From positions 1 through 64,000 of the forward strand of contig NZ_JADBGR010000096.1 in the NCBI RefSeq assembly GCF_014892515.1: a DNA stretch of 64,000 bases, read 5' to 3'. Of this stretch, positions 37,214 to 46,895 are shown one piece after another (positions within the stretch are counted from its first letter, which is position 1; each line of letters starts with the position of its first letter). A program made the translations under genes and the position numbers. The notes under the pieces are model-generated. The model saw only the letters and a program-made list of their open reading frames with translations. It made no database searches and was not told the origin of the DNA. This stretch comes from Myceligenerans pegani. Its GTDB lineage: Bacteria > Actinomycetota > Actinomycetes > Actinomycetales > Cellulomonadaceae.

Positions 37214-38380
37214 ATGAAGATCGCCGTTGTCGGTACCGGATACGTCGGCCTGTCGAACGCAGTCCTGATCGCCCAGAATCACGAGGTGTGGGCCGTCGAC
37301 CTCGACGAGACCAAGGTCGCACTGGTGAACGAACGGCGCTCGCCGATCGTCGACGCCGAGCTCGAGGAGTATCTGCGCGACCGGGAGCTGAACCTCACCG
37401 CGACGCTGGACGCGCACGCCGCCTACGAGGGCGCGGAGGTCGTCGTCGTCGCCACACCGACGAACTACGACGAGGTGACGAACTTCTTCGACACCTCGTC
37501 GGTCGAGTTCGTGATCAAGGACGTGCTGAGCGTCGCGCCGGGCGCGACGATCGTCATCAAGTCGACCATCCCCGTGGGCTTCACCGAGCGGATGCGCTCC
37601 GAGTACCCCGACGCGTCGATCGTGTTCTCCCCGGAGTTCCTCCGCGAGGGCCGCGCCCTGTACGACAACCTGCACCCGTCCCGGATCGTGGTGGGCGACC
37701 GCTCCGAGCGCGGCAAGCGTTTCGCGGACCTCCTGCTGGAGGGCGCGGTCACCAAGGACGTGCCCGTGCTGCTGACCGACGCCACCGAGGCCGAGGCGAT
37801 CAAGCTGTTCGCCAACACCTACCTGGCGCTGCGGGTCGCGTACTTCAACGAGCTGGACAGCTACGCCGCCACGCACGGCCTCGACACCGCCCAGGTCATC
37901 GAGGGCGTGGGCCTGGACCCGCGGATCGGCTCGCACTACAACAACCCGTCGTTCGGGTACGGCGGCTACTGCCTGCCCAAGGACACCAAGCAGCTGCTGG
38001 CGAACTACTCCGAGGTGCCGCAGAACCTCATCCAGGCCGTGGTCGACGCGAACACCACGCGCAAGGATTTCGTCGCCGCCGACATCCTCAGGCGCGACCC
38101 GCAGATCGTGGGCGTGTACCGACTCGTCATGAAGTCGGGCAGCGACAACTTCCGCGCCTCGGCCATCCAGGGCATCATGAAGCGGATCAAGGCCAAGGGC
38201 GTCGAGGTCGTGGTGTACGAGCCGACGCTGGACGACGACGAGTTCTACCACTCCGAGGTCATCAAGGACCTCGACGAGTTCAAGGCCCGCGCGGACGTGA
38301 TCATCGCCAACCGGCGCACCGAGGTTCTCGACGACGTCGCGGAGAAGGTCTACACCCGCGACATCTACGGGCGCGACTGA
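37214..38380 (+). CDS. ugd: UDP-glucose 6-dehydrogenase
   Basis: A 388-residue NAD-dependent dehydrogenase oxidising UDP-glucose to UDP-glucuronate. The N-terminal Rossmann motif is [10 protein letters not shown] (about residues 7-16). The catalytic cysteine is in [11 protein letters not shown], preceded by the substrate-binding [18 protein letters not shown]. The length (shorter than ~430-residue forms) matches the Ugd type found in capsule and teichuronic acid clusters. Some relatives act on other UDP/GDP sugars, so UDP-glucose is the likely but not proven substrate. It opens the surface-polysaccharide locus and lies 12 nt before rmlB. Confidence 0.88.
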   Translation: MKIAVVGTGYVGLSNAVLIAQNHEVWAVDLDETKVALVNERRSPIVDAELEEYLRDRELNLTATLDAHAAYEGAEVVVVATPTNYDEVTNFFDTSSVEFVIKDVLSVAPGATIVIKSTIPVGFTERMRSEYPDASIVFSPEFLREGRALYDNLHPSRIVVGDRSERGKRFADLLLEGAVTKDVPVLLTDATEAEAIKLFANTYLALRVAYFNELDSYAATHGLDTAQVIEGVGLDPRIGSHYNNPSFGYGGYCLPKDTKQLLANYSEVPQNLIQAVVDANTTRKDFVAADILRRDPQIVGVYRLVMKSGSDNFRASAIQGIMKRIKAKGVEVVVYEPTLDDDEFYHSEVIKDLDEFKARADVIIANRRTEVLDDVAEKVYTRDIYGRD

Positions 38381-39428
<1,048 letters not shown>

Positions 39429-39458
<30 letters not shown>

Positions 39459-40073
39459 GTCTCGCCTGGTCGCGAGGTAGCTGCTGACGGCTTCCATGGT
39501 GGGGAGCAGTCCTTGGGCCTCGGCTTCGGCGAGGGTGGGGGCTGCCTCGTCCTTGGGTGAGAGTTGGGGGGTGAGGGGGGCGCCGTCTCGGGTGGTTGTC
39601 GGCCAGGCGATGGCGACGGTCGGGTCCAGGGGGTGGATGCCGTGCTCGCGGTCCGGGGCGTAGCCCGCCGAGCAGAGGTACATGACCGTGGAGTTGTCCT
39701 CCAGGGACATGAAGGCGTGGCCGAGTCCCTCGGACAGGTAGATGGAGCGGCGGTCGACGTCGTCGAGCAGGACGCTGTCCCATCGGCCGAAGGTCGGCGA
39801 CCCGACGCGGATGTCGACGACGACGTCGAGCACCGCGCCGCGCAGGCACTGGACGTACTTGGCCTGGCTGGGCGGGATGTCCGCGAAGTGGATGCCGCGC
39901 AGCACCCCGGCCGCGGAGACGGAGCAGTTGGCCTGCTGCAGGTCGAACGGATGCCCGACGGCGTCCACGAACGGGCCCGCCTTGAACGCCTCCAGGAAGA
40001 GGCCCCGGGCGTCCCCGAACTGCTTCGGGGTGATCTCGAACGCGCCGGGCACGGACAGTTCGCGGTACTGCAT
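39429..40073 (-). CDS. rmlC: dTDP-4-dehydrorhamnose 3,5-epimerase family protein
   Basis: A cupin-fold epimerase, 214 residues, third step of dTDP-L-rhamnose synthesis. Catalytic-site segments are visible: FEITPKQFGDARGLFLE at the start, LRGIHF with the catalytic His, QCLRGAVLDVVVDIR, and GHAFMSLEDNS. The normal core of about 185 residues is followed by a ~30-residue tail (TLAEAEAQGLLPTMEAV to EAKYARTGQ) that ends exactly like RmlB. The start ATG 40073 has GAGGAGAG about 5 nt upstream; 21 more in-frame codons upstream are ignored. It is divergent from rmlD. Confidence 0.9.
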
Positions 40074-40176
40074 GGGTTCTCTCCTCGAGGCGGGGCCACA
40101 TGACGGTCCGACGGCGGCCGAGCGTCCCTTGTCCACAGAGGTGCGGGGAAACGGGCGCGAGCCGCGTGTCGGACCC

Positions 40177-40182
40177 TAGGAT
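40177..40182 (+). promoter_or_regulatory. Leaderless -10 box of rmlD
   Basis: TAGGAT, 7 nt, then ATG at 40190. It rejects the in-frame GTG at 40100. Confidence 0.6.
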
Positions 40183-40189
40183 CCTACGT

Positions 40190-41059
40190 ATGGAACAGGA
40201 GAGCGGCGTGCGGGAACGGTGGCTGGTCGTCGGGGGCGCCGGGATGCTCGGACAGGACATGGTCGACGCCGCGCGCGCGGCAGATCATGAGGTGGCCGGG
40301 GCCGGCCGGGGCACCGGGCTGGATCTCCTCGATCCCGCCGTGACCGCGCGGGCGGTCCAGGGCTACGACGTTGTCGTGAACTGCGCCGCCTGGACCGCCG
40401 TCGACGACGCCGAGACCCACGAGGCGGAGGCGTTCGCCGTGAACGCCGTGGGCGCCGCGAACCTCGCCCAGGCCTGTACGACGGCGGGCGCCCGGCTCGT
40501 CCACGTCTCCACCGACTACGTGTTCGACGGCGCCGCCACGGTCCCCTACGCGGAGGACGCTGCGGTCGCGCCGCGATCGGCCTACGGGCGGACCAAGGCG
40601 GCGGGGGAGTGGGCCGTGCGGGCCGAGGCGCCCGGCTCGCTGATCGTGCGCACGGCGTGGCTGTACGGCGCGGGCGGGGGCTGCTTCCCGAAGACGATGG
40701 CGCGCCTGGCGACCGAGAAGGACCGGCTGAGTGTCGTGGACGACCAGGTGGGACAGCCCACGTGGACCCGGGACCTCGCGGAGCTGATCGTGCGGCTCGT
40801 CGCCGCGGACGCGCCGGCCGGCACCTACCACGGCACGTCGTCGGGTGCCGTGTCGTGGTTCGGCTTCACCGAGCGGATCGTCGTGTCGTCGGGGGCCGAG
40901 GTGAAGCTGGAGCCGACCACGAGCGAGGCCTTCCCGCGGCCGGCCCCTCGCCCTGCCTACTCGGTGCTCGGCCATGCCGCCCTGGAGGCGGTGGGCGTCA
41001 CACCGATCGGCGACTGGGCCGAGCGCTGGGACGCCGCGGCTGCGGAGGTACTGGGGTAG
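40190..41059 (+). CDS. rmlD: dTDP-4-dehydrorhamnose reductase
   Basis: A 289-residue NAD(P)H-dependent reductase, the last step to dTDP-L-rhamnose. The nucleotide-binding motif is GGAGMLGQD, followed by VVNCAAWTAVDDAE, STDYVFDG and the catalytic YGRTKAAGE, all characteristic of RmlD. The start is ATG 40190 on its leaderless promoter. It converges on rmlA, 26 bp away; only a weak bulged stem (41060-41088) lies between them. Confidence 0.94.
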   Translation: MEQESGVRERWLVVGGAGMLGQDMVDAARAADHEVAGAGRGTGLDLLDPAVTARAVQGYDVVVNCAAWTAVDDAETHEAEAFAVNAVGAANLAQACTTAGARLVHVSTDYVFDGAATVPYAEDAAVAPRSAYGRTKAAGEWAVRAEAPGSLIVRTAWLYGAGGGCFPKTMARLATEKDRLSVVDDQVGQPTWTRDLAELIVRLVAADAPAGTYHGTSSGAVSWFGFTERIVVSSGAEVKLEPTTSEAFPRPAPRPAYSVLGHAALEAVGVTPIGDWAERWDAAAAEVLG

Positions 41060-41085
41060 TAGCGGCTGCTGGTCGCCCGCGCCGG

Positions 41086-41949
41086 CTATTCGTCGAGGAG
41101 TCCCAGCAGGTACTTGCCGTAGCCCGACTTGGTGAGCTTCTCCGCTCGGGCGCGGAGCTCGTCGTCGTTCAGGAAGCCGCGGCGCCACGCGACCTCCTCC
41201 GGCGAGCCGATCTTGAGGCCCTGGCGCCGCTCGATCGTGCGGACGAAGTCCGACGCCTCCAGCAGCGAGTCGAAGGTGCCGGTATCGAGCCAGGCCGTGC
41301 CACGGGGCAGGACCTCGACCTGGAGCTTGCCTCGCTCCAGGTAGTGGCGGTTGACGTCCGTGATCTCGTACTCGCCGCGTGCGGACGGTGTCAGGCCCTT
41401 GGCGATCTCCACCACGTCGTTGTCGTAGAAGTACAGGCCGGGCACCGCGTAGTTCGACCTCGGCCGGGCGGGTTTCTCCTCGAGTGAGAGCGCGCGGCCG
41501 CCGTCGTCGAACTCGACGACGCCGTACGCCGTGGGGTCCGCGACGCGGTAGGCGAACACCGCACCGCCGTCGATGTCGGAGAAGCGGGTCAGCTGGGAGC
41601 CGAGCCCAGGGCCGTAGAAGATGTTGTCGCCGAGCACGAGCGCCGCCGTGTCCGTGCCGATGAATTCCTCGCCCAGGACGAACGCCTGCGCGAGGCCGTC
41701 CGGCGAGGCCTGGACCGTGTACTCCAGGTTGATGCCGAACTGTGAGCCATCGCCGAGCAGCCGCTGGAACTGATCCGCCTCGTGCGGGGTGGTGATGACC
41801 AGGATGTCCTGGATACCCGCGAGGATGAGCGTGGACAGGGGGTAATAGACCATCGGCTTGTCGTAGACCGGGACGAGCTGCTTGCTGACGCCGAGGGTGA
41901 TCGGGTGCAACCGCGTTCCGGACCCGCCGGCCAGGATGATTCCACGCAT
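41086..41949 (-). CDS. rmlA: Glucose-1-phosphate thymidylyltransferase
   Basis: A 287-residue nucleotidyltransferase, the first step of dTDP-rhamnose synthesis (dTTP plus glucose-1-phosphate). The signature [25 protein letters not shown]-type N-terminus is split here as GGSGTRLHP and [27 protein letters not shown] and [11 protein letters not shown] also match. The start ATG 41949 has GAGAGG on the minus strand about 9 nt upstream. Together with rmlB, rmlC and rmlD the full pathway is present in this window. Confidence 0.95.
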   Translation of the reverse strand: MRGIILAGGSGTRLHPITLGVSKQLVPVYDKPMVYYPLSTLILAGIQDILVITTPHEADQFQRLLGDGSQFGINLEYTVQASPDGLAQAFVLGEEFIGTDTAALVLGDNIFYGPGLGSQLTRFSDIDGGAVFAYRVADPTAYGVVEFDDGGRALSLEEKPARPRSNYAVPGLYFYDNDVVEIAKGLTPSARGEYEITDVNRHYLERGKLQVEVLPRGTAWLDTGTFDSLLEASDFVRTIERRQGLKIGSPEEVAWRRGFLNDDELRARAEKLTKSGYGKYLLGLLDE

Positions 41950-42070
41950 ATACCGGATCCTCTCACGGACGTCGACACCACGTGGTCCTGGTCACTTCGG
42001 GCGACGCGGGCTCGGAGAATTGGGCGCCGATTTCACCCGCGGATGTGCCGGTCGCCCATCGACGGGCCGT

Positions 42071-42076
42071 TAGCAT
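42071..42076 (+). promoter_or_regulatory. Possible -10 box in the rmlA/glycosyltransferase divergent region
   Basis: TAGCAT, about 90 nt before the GTG at 42168; no -35 is clear. A second weaker candidate, TAGGCG at 42154-42159, sits 8 nt before that GTG, so this gene too could be leaderless. Confidence 0.3.
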
Positions 42077-42167
42077 CGATCCGGCAAGAACGCATCCCGA
42101 GACTCGATAGGCCGCCCCCCAGTGCCGTTTCGAGGGTGCCAGATCCCCCGGACCATAGGCGACAGGC

Positions 42168-44078
42168 GTGACGAATCAGCAGGGTGAGAGCGGTTTCGCG
42201 GCGCTCCGGCGATCGTTGTGGCACCTCCGCAAGGGCGGGATCGCACAGCTCCGGACCCACCTGCGCCGACAGCGACTGCCCTTCGCGGGGCGTGGTGGCG
42301 CGCGGAGGACGAGGGCCGGGCTGACGTTCGATCCCTGGCCGGTCGCCGACGCGACGGCACGTGCGCCGCGACGATCCGATGTCGCCACCTTGCGTGTCGG
42401 GGTGATTCTCGATGATTTCTCGTTGCGGGCGTTCGGCCCCGAATGGCAGCAGGTGGTGCTGACGCCGAATTCGTGGCGTGAGGAGTTGTCTGCCGGGCTG
42501 GATCTGTTGTTCGTGGAGTCGGCGTGGAATGGCAACGGCGGGGCGTGGCAGTACCACCTGACGGGTGCCTCGGCGCCCCGGCCGGCGTTCGTGGAGCTCG
42601 TTTCCGCGTGCCGGGACGCCGGCGTGCCGACGGTCTTCTGGAACAAGGAAGACCCCGTCCATTTCGACGATTTCCTGGACGCGACACGGCTGTTCGACCG
42701 CGTGTACACGACGGATGTGGGCCGGGTCCCGGCGTACGCCGAGGCGCTGGGCCACGACCGGGTGGGCGTGCTGCCGTTCGCCGCCCAGCCGGTCATTCAC
42801 AACCCGGTCCGGCTGCACGGCCGCGGCCCGGAGCGGGACGTCGCGTTCGCGGGGATGTACTTCGCGCACAAGTACCCCGAGCGACGCGAGCAGATGGACA
42901 TGCTGCTGGGCGCCGCCGTCGACGCGTCGCCGAGAATGGAGCGCGGACTCGAGATCTTCTCGCGGTTCCGCGGCCGGGACGAGAAGTACCAGTTCCCGTC
43001 GCCGTTCGCCGAGCGCGTGGTGGGCTCGCTGGACTACGACCGGATGCTGACGGCGTACCGGGAGTACAAGGTCTTCCTCAACGTGAACTCGGTGGTGGAC
43101 TCCCCGAGCATGTGCGCGCGCAGGATCTTCGAGATCACCGCCTGCGGCACGCCCGTGGTGTCCGCCCCGAGCGCCGCGGTGGGGAAGTTCTTCCCCGGCG
43201 ACGAGGTGTTCGTCGCGGAGGACCGCGCGGAGGCGTCCGCGACGATCCGCGCACTCGCGAACTCGAAGGAACTGCGGGACCGCGCGGTGCACAAGGGGCA
43301 GCGGCGGATCTGGCGTGAGCACACGTACTCGGCGCGGGCCCGGGCCGTCCTGCACGACGTCGGCCTCGCGCCGTCGGCTACGCCCCCGCGGCCGAGCGTG
43401 ACCGCGCTCGTGTCCACGAACCGCCCCCACCAGCTCGACCACGTGCTCGCCGGCCTGGGCGCGCAGCGCGAGGTGGACCTGCAGATCGCGCTGCTCGCGC
43501 ACGGCTTCGAGATGGACGAGGACGACATCGCGGCCCGTGCGAAGGACGCGGGGGTGGACAACCTCACGCTGGTCACGGCCGGCGCGGACGTCCCGCTGGG
43601 CGGCTGCCTCAACCTGCTGCTCGACGTCGCGGACGGCGACGTCGTCGCGAAGATCGACGACGACGACCGGTACGGGCCCCACTACCTGTCCGACCAGCTG
43701 TACGCCCTCGACTACTCCCGCGCCGACGTCGTGGGCAAGCAGGCGCACTACATGTATCTGTCCGGGCCGGACCTGACCCTCCTGCGGTTCGCGGACCGGG
43801 AGCACCGGTACACCGACCGGGTCATGGGCCCGACCATCGTGGCCGGCGCCGACGTGGCGCGGAGGGCGCGCTTCCCGGAGGTCTCGCGGGGCGAGGACAC
43901 CGGATTCCTGGAGCGCGTGACGAGCGCCGGGGGACGGGTGTACTCCACCGACCGCTTCAACTTCGTCCAGATGCGATCCGCCGCCGGCGGTCATTCCTGG
44001 CGTGTGTCCGACACCGAGCTGCAGGCGAGCGGCGAGGTCACGTTCTACGGGCGTGCCGACGAGCACGTCGTCTTCTGA
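42168..44078 (+). CDS. Two-domain glycosyltransferase (CgeB-like plus GT2-like)
   Basis: A 636-residue cytoplasmic protein. The first ~410 residues resemble the CgeB/YkvP type GT-B fold: LLFVESAWNGNGG, VPTVFWNKEDPVHF, YTTDVG, DVAFAGMYF, and the late FEITACGTPVVS. From about residue 415 a GT2 (GT-A) domain follows: VTALVSTNRPHQLDHVL and the metal/nucleotide acidic cluster KIDDDDRYGPHYL. A protein with two transferase domains may add two residues in sequence. Sugar specificity cannot be read. It begins a run of closely spaced genes reaching 55461; the start GTG 42168 has no ribosome-binding site. Confidence 0.75.
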   Translation: MTNQQGESGFAALRRSLWHLRKGGIAQLRTHLRRQRLPFAGRGGARRTRAGLTFDPWPVADATARAPRRSDVATLRVGVILDDFSLRAFGPEWQQVVLTPNSWREELSAGLDLLFVESAWNGNGGAWQYHLTGASAPRPAFVELVSACRDAGVPTVFWNKEDPVHFDDFLDATRLFDRVYTTDVGRVPAYAEALGHDRVGVLPFAAQPVIHNPVRLHGRGPERDVAFAGMYFAHKYPERREQMDMLLGAAVDASPRMERGLEIFSRFRGRDEKYQFPSPFAERVVGSLDYDRMLTAYREYKVFLNVNSVVDSPSMCARRIFEITACGTPVVSAPSAAVGKFFPGDEVFVAEDRAEASATIRALANSKELRDRAVHKGQRRIWREHTYSARARAVLHDVGLAPSATPPRPSVTALVSTNRPHQLDHVLAGLGAQREVDLQIALLAHGFEMDEDDIAARAKDAGVDNLTLVTAGADVPLGGCLNLLLDVADGDVVAKIDDDDRYGPHYLSDQLYALDYSRADVVGKQAHYMYLSGPDLTLLRFADREHRYTDRVMGPTIVAGADVARRARFPEVSRGEDTGFLERVTSAGGRVYSTDRFNFVQMRSAAGGHSWRVSDTELQASGEVTFYGRADEHVVF

Positions 44079-44085
44079 GGTTCTC

Positions 44086-45339
44086 ATGGGATTCAGCACT
44101 GTCGGGGTCATCGGACTCGGCTACATCGGCCTGCCCACCGCGGCGATCCTCGCGGACGGCGGACTGTCGGTGACCGGCGTGGACATCAACCCGGACACCG
44201 TGGAGGCGGTGAACCGGGGCGAGGTCCCGTTCGTGGAGCCCGACCTGGCGGGCTACGTCGACCGCGTGGTCTCCGCGGGGAAGCTGCGGGCGGTCGCCGC
44301 GCCGGAGCGGGCCGACGCCTTCATCGTGGCCGTCCCGACCCCCTTCCGCGGGGATCACGAGCCCGACCTGACCTACATCGAGGCCGCCGCCCGGGCGCTG
44401 GCGCCGCAGCTGAGCGGCGGTGAGCTCGTGATCCTGGAGTCGACGTCGCCGCCGGGGGCGACGCGCCGGATGGCGGAGTGGATCCTCGAGGTGCGTGCGG
44501 ACCTCTCGCTGGACGGCGCCGACGGGAGACCCGCGATCCACGTGGCGCACTGCCCGGAGCGGGTGCTGCCCGGCAAGATCATGACCGAGCTCGTCACCAA
44601 CGACCGGATCGTCGGCGGCCTCACGCGCGAGGCGGCCGAGCGAGCGCGGGACCTGTACCAGACGTTCTGCGAGGGCGAGATCCTCCTCACCGACGCCGTC
44701 ACGGCCGAGCTCGCGAAGCTCGTGGAGAACTCCTTCCGCGACGTCAACATCGCGTTCGCGAACGAGCTCTCGATCGTCGCGGACCGGCTCGGGGTCGACG
44801 TGTGGGAGCTGATCCGGCTCGCGAACCACCACCCGCGCGTGAACATCCTGCAGCCCGGCCCGGGCGTCGGCGGGCACTGCATCGCCGTGGACCCGTGGTT
44901 CGTCATCGACGCGGCGCCCGGGGACACGCGGCTGATCCGGGCCGCCCGCGAGGTGAACGACGGGAAGCCTCGCTGGGTGCTGCACAAGGTGCTCGACGCC
45001 GTGGCCGGGGTCGAGACGCCCGTGATCGCGGCCTGGGGCCTGGCGTTCAAGGCGAACATCGACGACCTGCGTGAGTCACCGGCGGTGGAGATCGTCGCCG
45101 AGACCGCGGCCACGTTCCCGCAGGCGACCGTGCTCGTCGTGGAGCCGCACGTGGACGCGCTGCCGGAGGAGCTTCAGAATCTCGCCAACGTCCGGCTCGT
45201 GTCGGCCGAGGAGGCCCTGGACAGCGGCGACGTGCAGGTGCTGCTGGTCGATCACGCGGCCTTCCGTGGGATGCTCGGCCGCCTCGGTGGGCGGCGTCTG
45301 GTGGACACGCGCGGGATGACGTCGGGTCGTGCCGCGTGA
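44086..45339 (+). CDS. wecC: UDP-N-acetyl-D-mannosamine dehydrogenase
   Basis: A 417-residue nucleotide-sugar dehydrogenase. GLGYIGLPTAAILA is the NAD motif, HCPERVLPGKI and the catalytic Cys in GVGGHCIAVDPWF are typical of WecC, which oxidises UDP-ManNAc twice to UDP-ManNAcA. The matching epimerase wecB is present in the opposite operon at 57192-58385, which strengthens the substrate assignment. The start is ATG 44086 with GAGG 5 nt upstream. The stop overlaps the next gene as GTGA. Confidence 0.9.
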   Translation: MGFSTVGVIGLGYIGLPTAAILADGGLSVTGVDINPDTVEAVNRGEVPFVEPDLAGYVDRVVSAGKLRAVAAPERADAFIVAVPTPFRGDHEPDLTYIEAAARALAPQLSGGELVILESTSPPGATRRMAEWILEVRADLSLDGADGRPAIHVAHCPERVLPGKIMTELVTNDRIVGGLTREAAERARDLYQTFCEGEILLTDAVTAELAKLVENSFRDVNIAFANELSIVADRLGVDVWELIRLANHHPRVNILQPGPGVGGHCIAVDPWFVIDAAPGDTRLIRAAREVNDGKPRWVLHKVLDAVAGVETPVIAAWGLAFKANIDDLRESPAVEIVAETAATFPQATVLVVEPHVDALPEELQNLANVRLVSAEEALDSGDVQVLLVDHAAFRGMLGRLGGRRLVDTRGMTSGRAA

Positions 45340-46895
45340 CCGGCGTATCGCCCTTCGTGCGGCGCCTGCTCGCACGGCGCCACGTGATCTACGTCGCGGC
45401 GCTCGCCGCGCTCCTGGTCACCGTGCTGATCGGGGGAGACGTTCCGGCGTTGAGCGCCGGCGCGCTCTTCGTCGCGGTCGCCGTGGTGTGGTCCGCCGAG
45501 TTCCAGTCGCGCGCCATACGGCGCGTCGGATCCGACCGCGAGCGCATCCTGGAGACGCAACGCGTCGTTCGCTCGGTGGCACGCCGACTCGCGGAGCAGG
45601 ACACGGCACTCGAGCGGCTGAGGACCGTCGCCGAACAGGGCAGGGCCGCGGCCGAGGCGAGCGCCGTGGCGACGCGCCATGCCGGCGGGGACGACCGACG
45701 CGTCGGCGGGAACGAACGACGCGTCGGCGGGAACGAACGACCAGGGACGCCGGACGGACAGAGACCGAGAGTCCTGTTCGTCACGAGCAACGGCTCCGGA
45801 ATGGGGCACCTGACCCGATTGCTCGCGATAGCGCGAGCAGGAGACGAGGACTTCGAGAGCCATTTCCTCTCGCTCTCGACCGCCGCCGAGATCGCCGCGC
45901 GTCGTGGTCGGCCGACCGTCTACGTCGAGAGTCAGGCTGTCTCCGGGCTGTCGTGGGGGGAGTGGAATCGGCGGTTCGCCTCGGTGATGCGCGAACAGCT
46001 CCGACGGATCTCTCCGTCCGCGGTCGTGTTCGACGGTATCCAGATCTTCCGTGGGGTCCACGAGGCGACCGCGGAGTTCGGGATTCCGCTGGTCTGGGTG
46101 TGCCGAGGGCTCTGGAAGGATGCCGTCCCGCGCGACCAGCTGCGCGCATGGCGTGACGTGGCCCAGGCCGTGATCCTTCCGGCCGAGCGCCCCCTCGTGC
46201 CCGACCATGTGGCGTCTCCCCTGGGCGACGAGGATGCCGGGCTGCATGTCGTCGCACCGATCGTCGGGGTCCGGCGGAGCGAGGTGCTGTCCCGCACCAC
46301 GGCGATCGACGAGCTGGGCCTCGAGGAGGGCAAGAAGCATGTCCTCGTCCAGCTCGGATCGGGTGCGCTCGGCAGCCGGAGCGACCTCGAACGGGCCGTG
46401 GTGGACGCTGTCACGGCGCTCGGCGCGGACTGGGAGCCCGTCGTCTTTCGCTCTCCCCTCTCGGCGGAGACCCGTGGACCCGACGGCATCCGGACGGTGC
46501 GCGAGTACCCGATGTCGGTGTTCCTCGATGCGTTCGAGTTCAGCGTGACGTCCGCCGGTTACAACACGGTGCACGAGAATCTCCGGCACGGCCAGCCCGC
46601 GGTGTACGTCGCGGACGCGAACATGCTCGCCGACGACCAGCAGCTCCGGGCAACCAGGGCTGCCGAGGCCGGGCTCGGCCTGGTGGTCCGTCGGCGTGAC
46701 GAGATCGCCGCCGCGATCCGGACGCTGTCGGAGGCGGGCGAGCGGTCGCGGATGACGGCGCGGCTGAGCGAGGTCAGCGCGGACGACGGCGCCCGCGCGG
46801 CCGCGCGGAGGATCGCCGGGGCGATCGCGGACAACCGCGCATGGAAGGGCCTTCGGCAGAAGACGTACGACCCGGTGGGTGAATGGAGATCATGA
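45336..46895 (+). CDS. Membrane-anchored MurG-like glycosyltransferase
   Basis: A 519-residue protein. Residues about 15-55 form two membrane helices (VIYVAALAALLVTVLI; ALSAGALFVAVAVVW). A predicted coiled coil (about 55-110) and a short Arg/Gly/Asn repeat (RRVGGNE twice) follow. From about residue 145 there is a GT-B domain of the MurG/GT28 kind: VTSNGSGMGHLTRLLAIA, VLVQLGSGALGS and TSAGYNTVHE. It is coupled to wecC by GTGA and to the next gene by ATGA. The same helix-pair plus coil architecture recurs in the next two genes. The acceptor is unknown. Confidence 0.72.
   Translation: MTGVSPFVRRLLARRHVIYVAALAALLVTVLIGGDVPALSAGALFVAVAVVWSAEFQSRAIRRVGSDRERILETQRVVRSVARRLAEQDTALERLRTVAEQGRAAAEASAVATRHAGGDDRRVGGNERRVGGNERPGTPDGQRPRVLFVTSNGSGMGHLTRLLAIARAGDEDFESHFLSLSTAAEIAARRGRPTVYVESQAVSGLSWGEWNRRFASVMREQLRRISPSAVVFDGIQIFRGVHEATAEFGIPLVWVCRGLWKDAVPRDQLRAWRDVAQAVILPAERPLVPDHVASPLGDEDAGLHVVAPIVGVRRSEVLSRTTAIDELGLEEGKKHVLVQLGSGALGSRSDLERAVVDAVTALGADWEPVVFRSPLSAETRGPDGIRTVREYPMSVFLDAFEFSVTSAGYNTVHENLRHGQPAVYVADANMLADDQQLRATRAAEAGLGLVVRRRDEIAAAIRTLSEAGERSRMTARLSEVSADDGARAAARRIAGAIADNRAWKGLRQKTYDPVGEWRS
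45696..45741 (+). repeat. 21-bp in-frame tandem duplication
   Basis: Two perfect copies (45696-45716 and 45717-45737) plus four bases of a third. It encodes RRVGGNE twice in the linker of the glycosyltransferase. A strand-slippage product; copy number may vary between strains. Confidence 0.9.

Noticed and set aside
40100-40189. A 30-codon N-terminal extension of rmlD from GTG 40100
   Set aside because: RmlD proteins begin just before the GGAGMLG motif, and TAGGAT 7 nt before ATG 40190 places the transcript start at the ATG.
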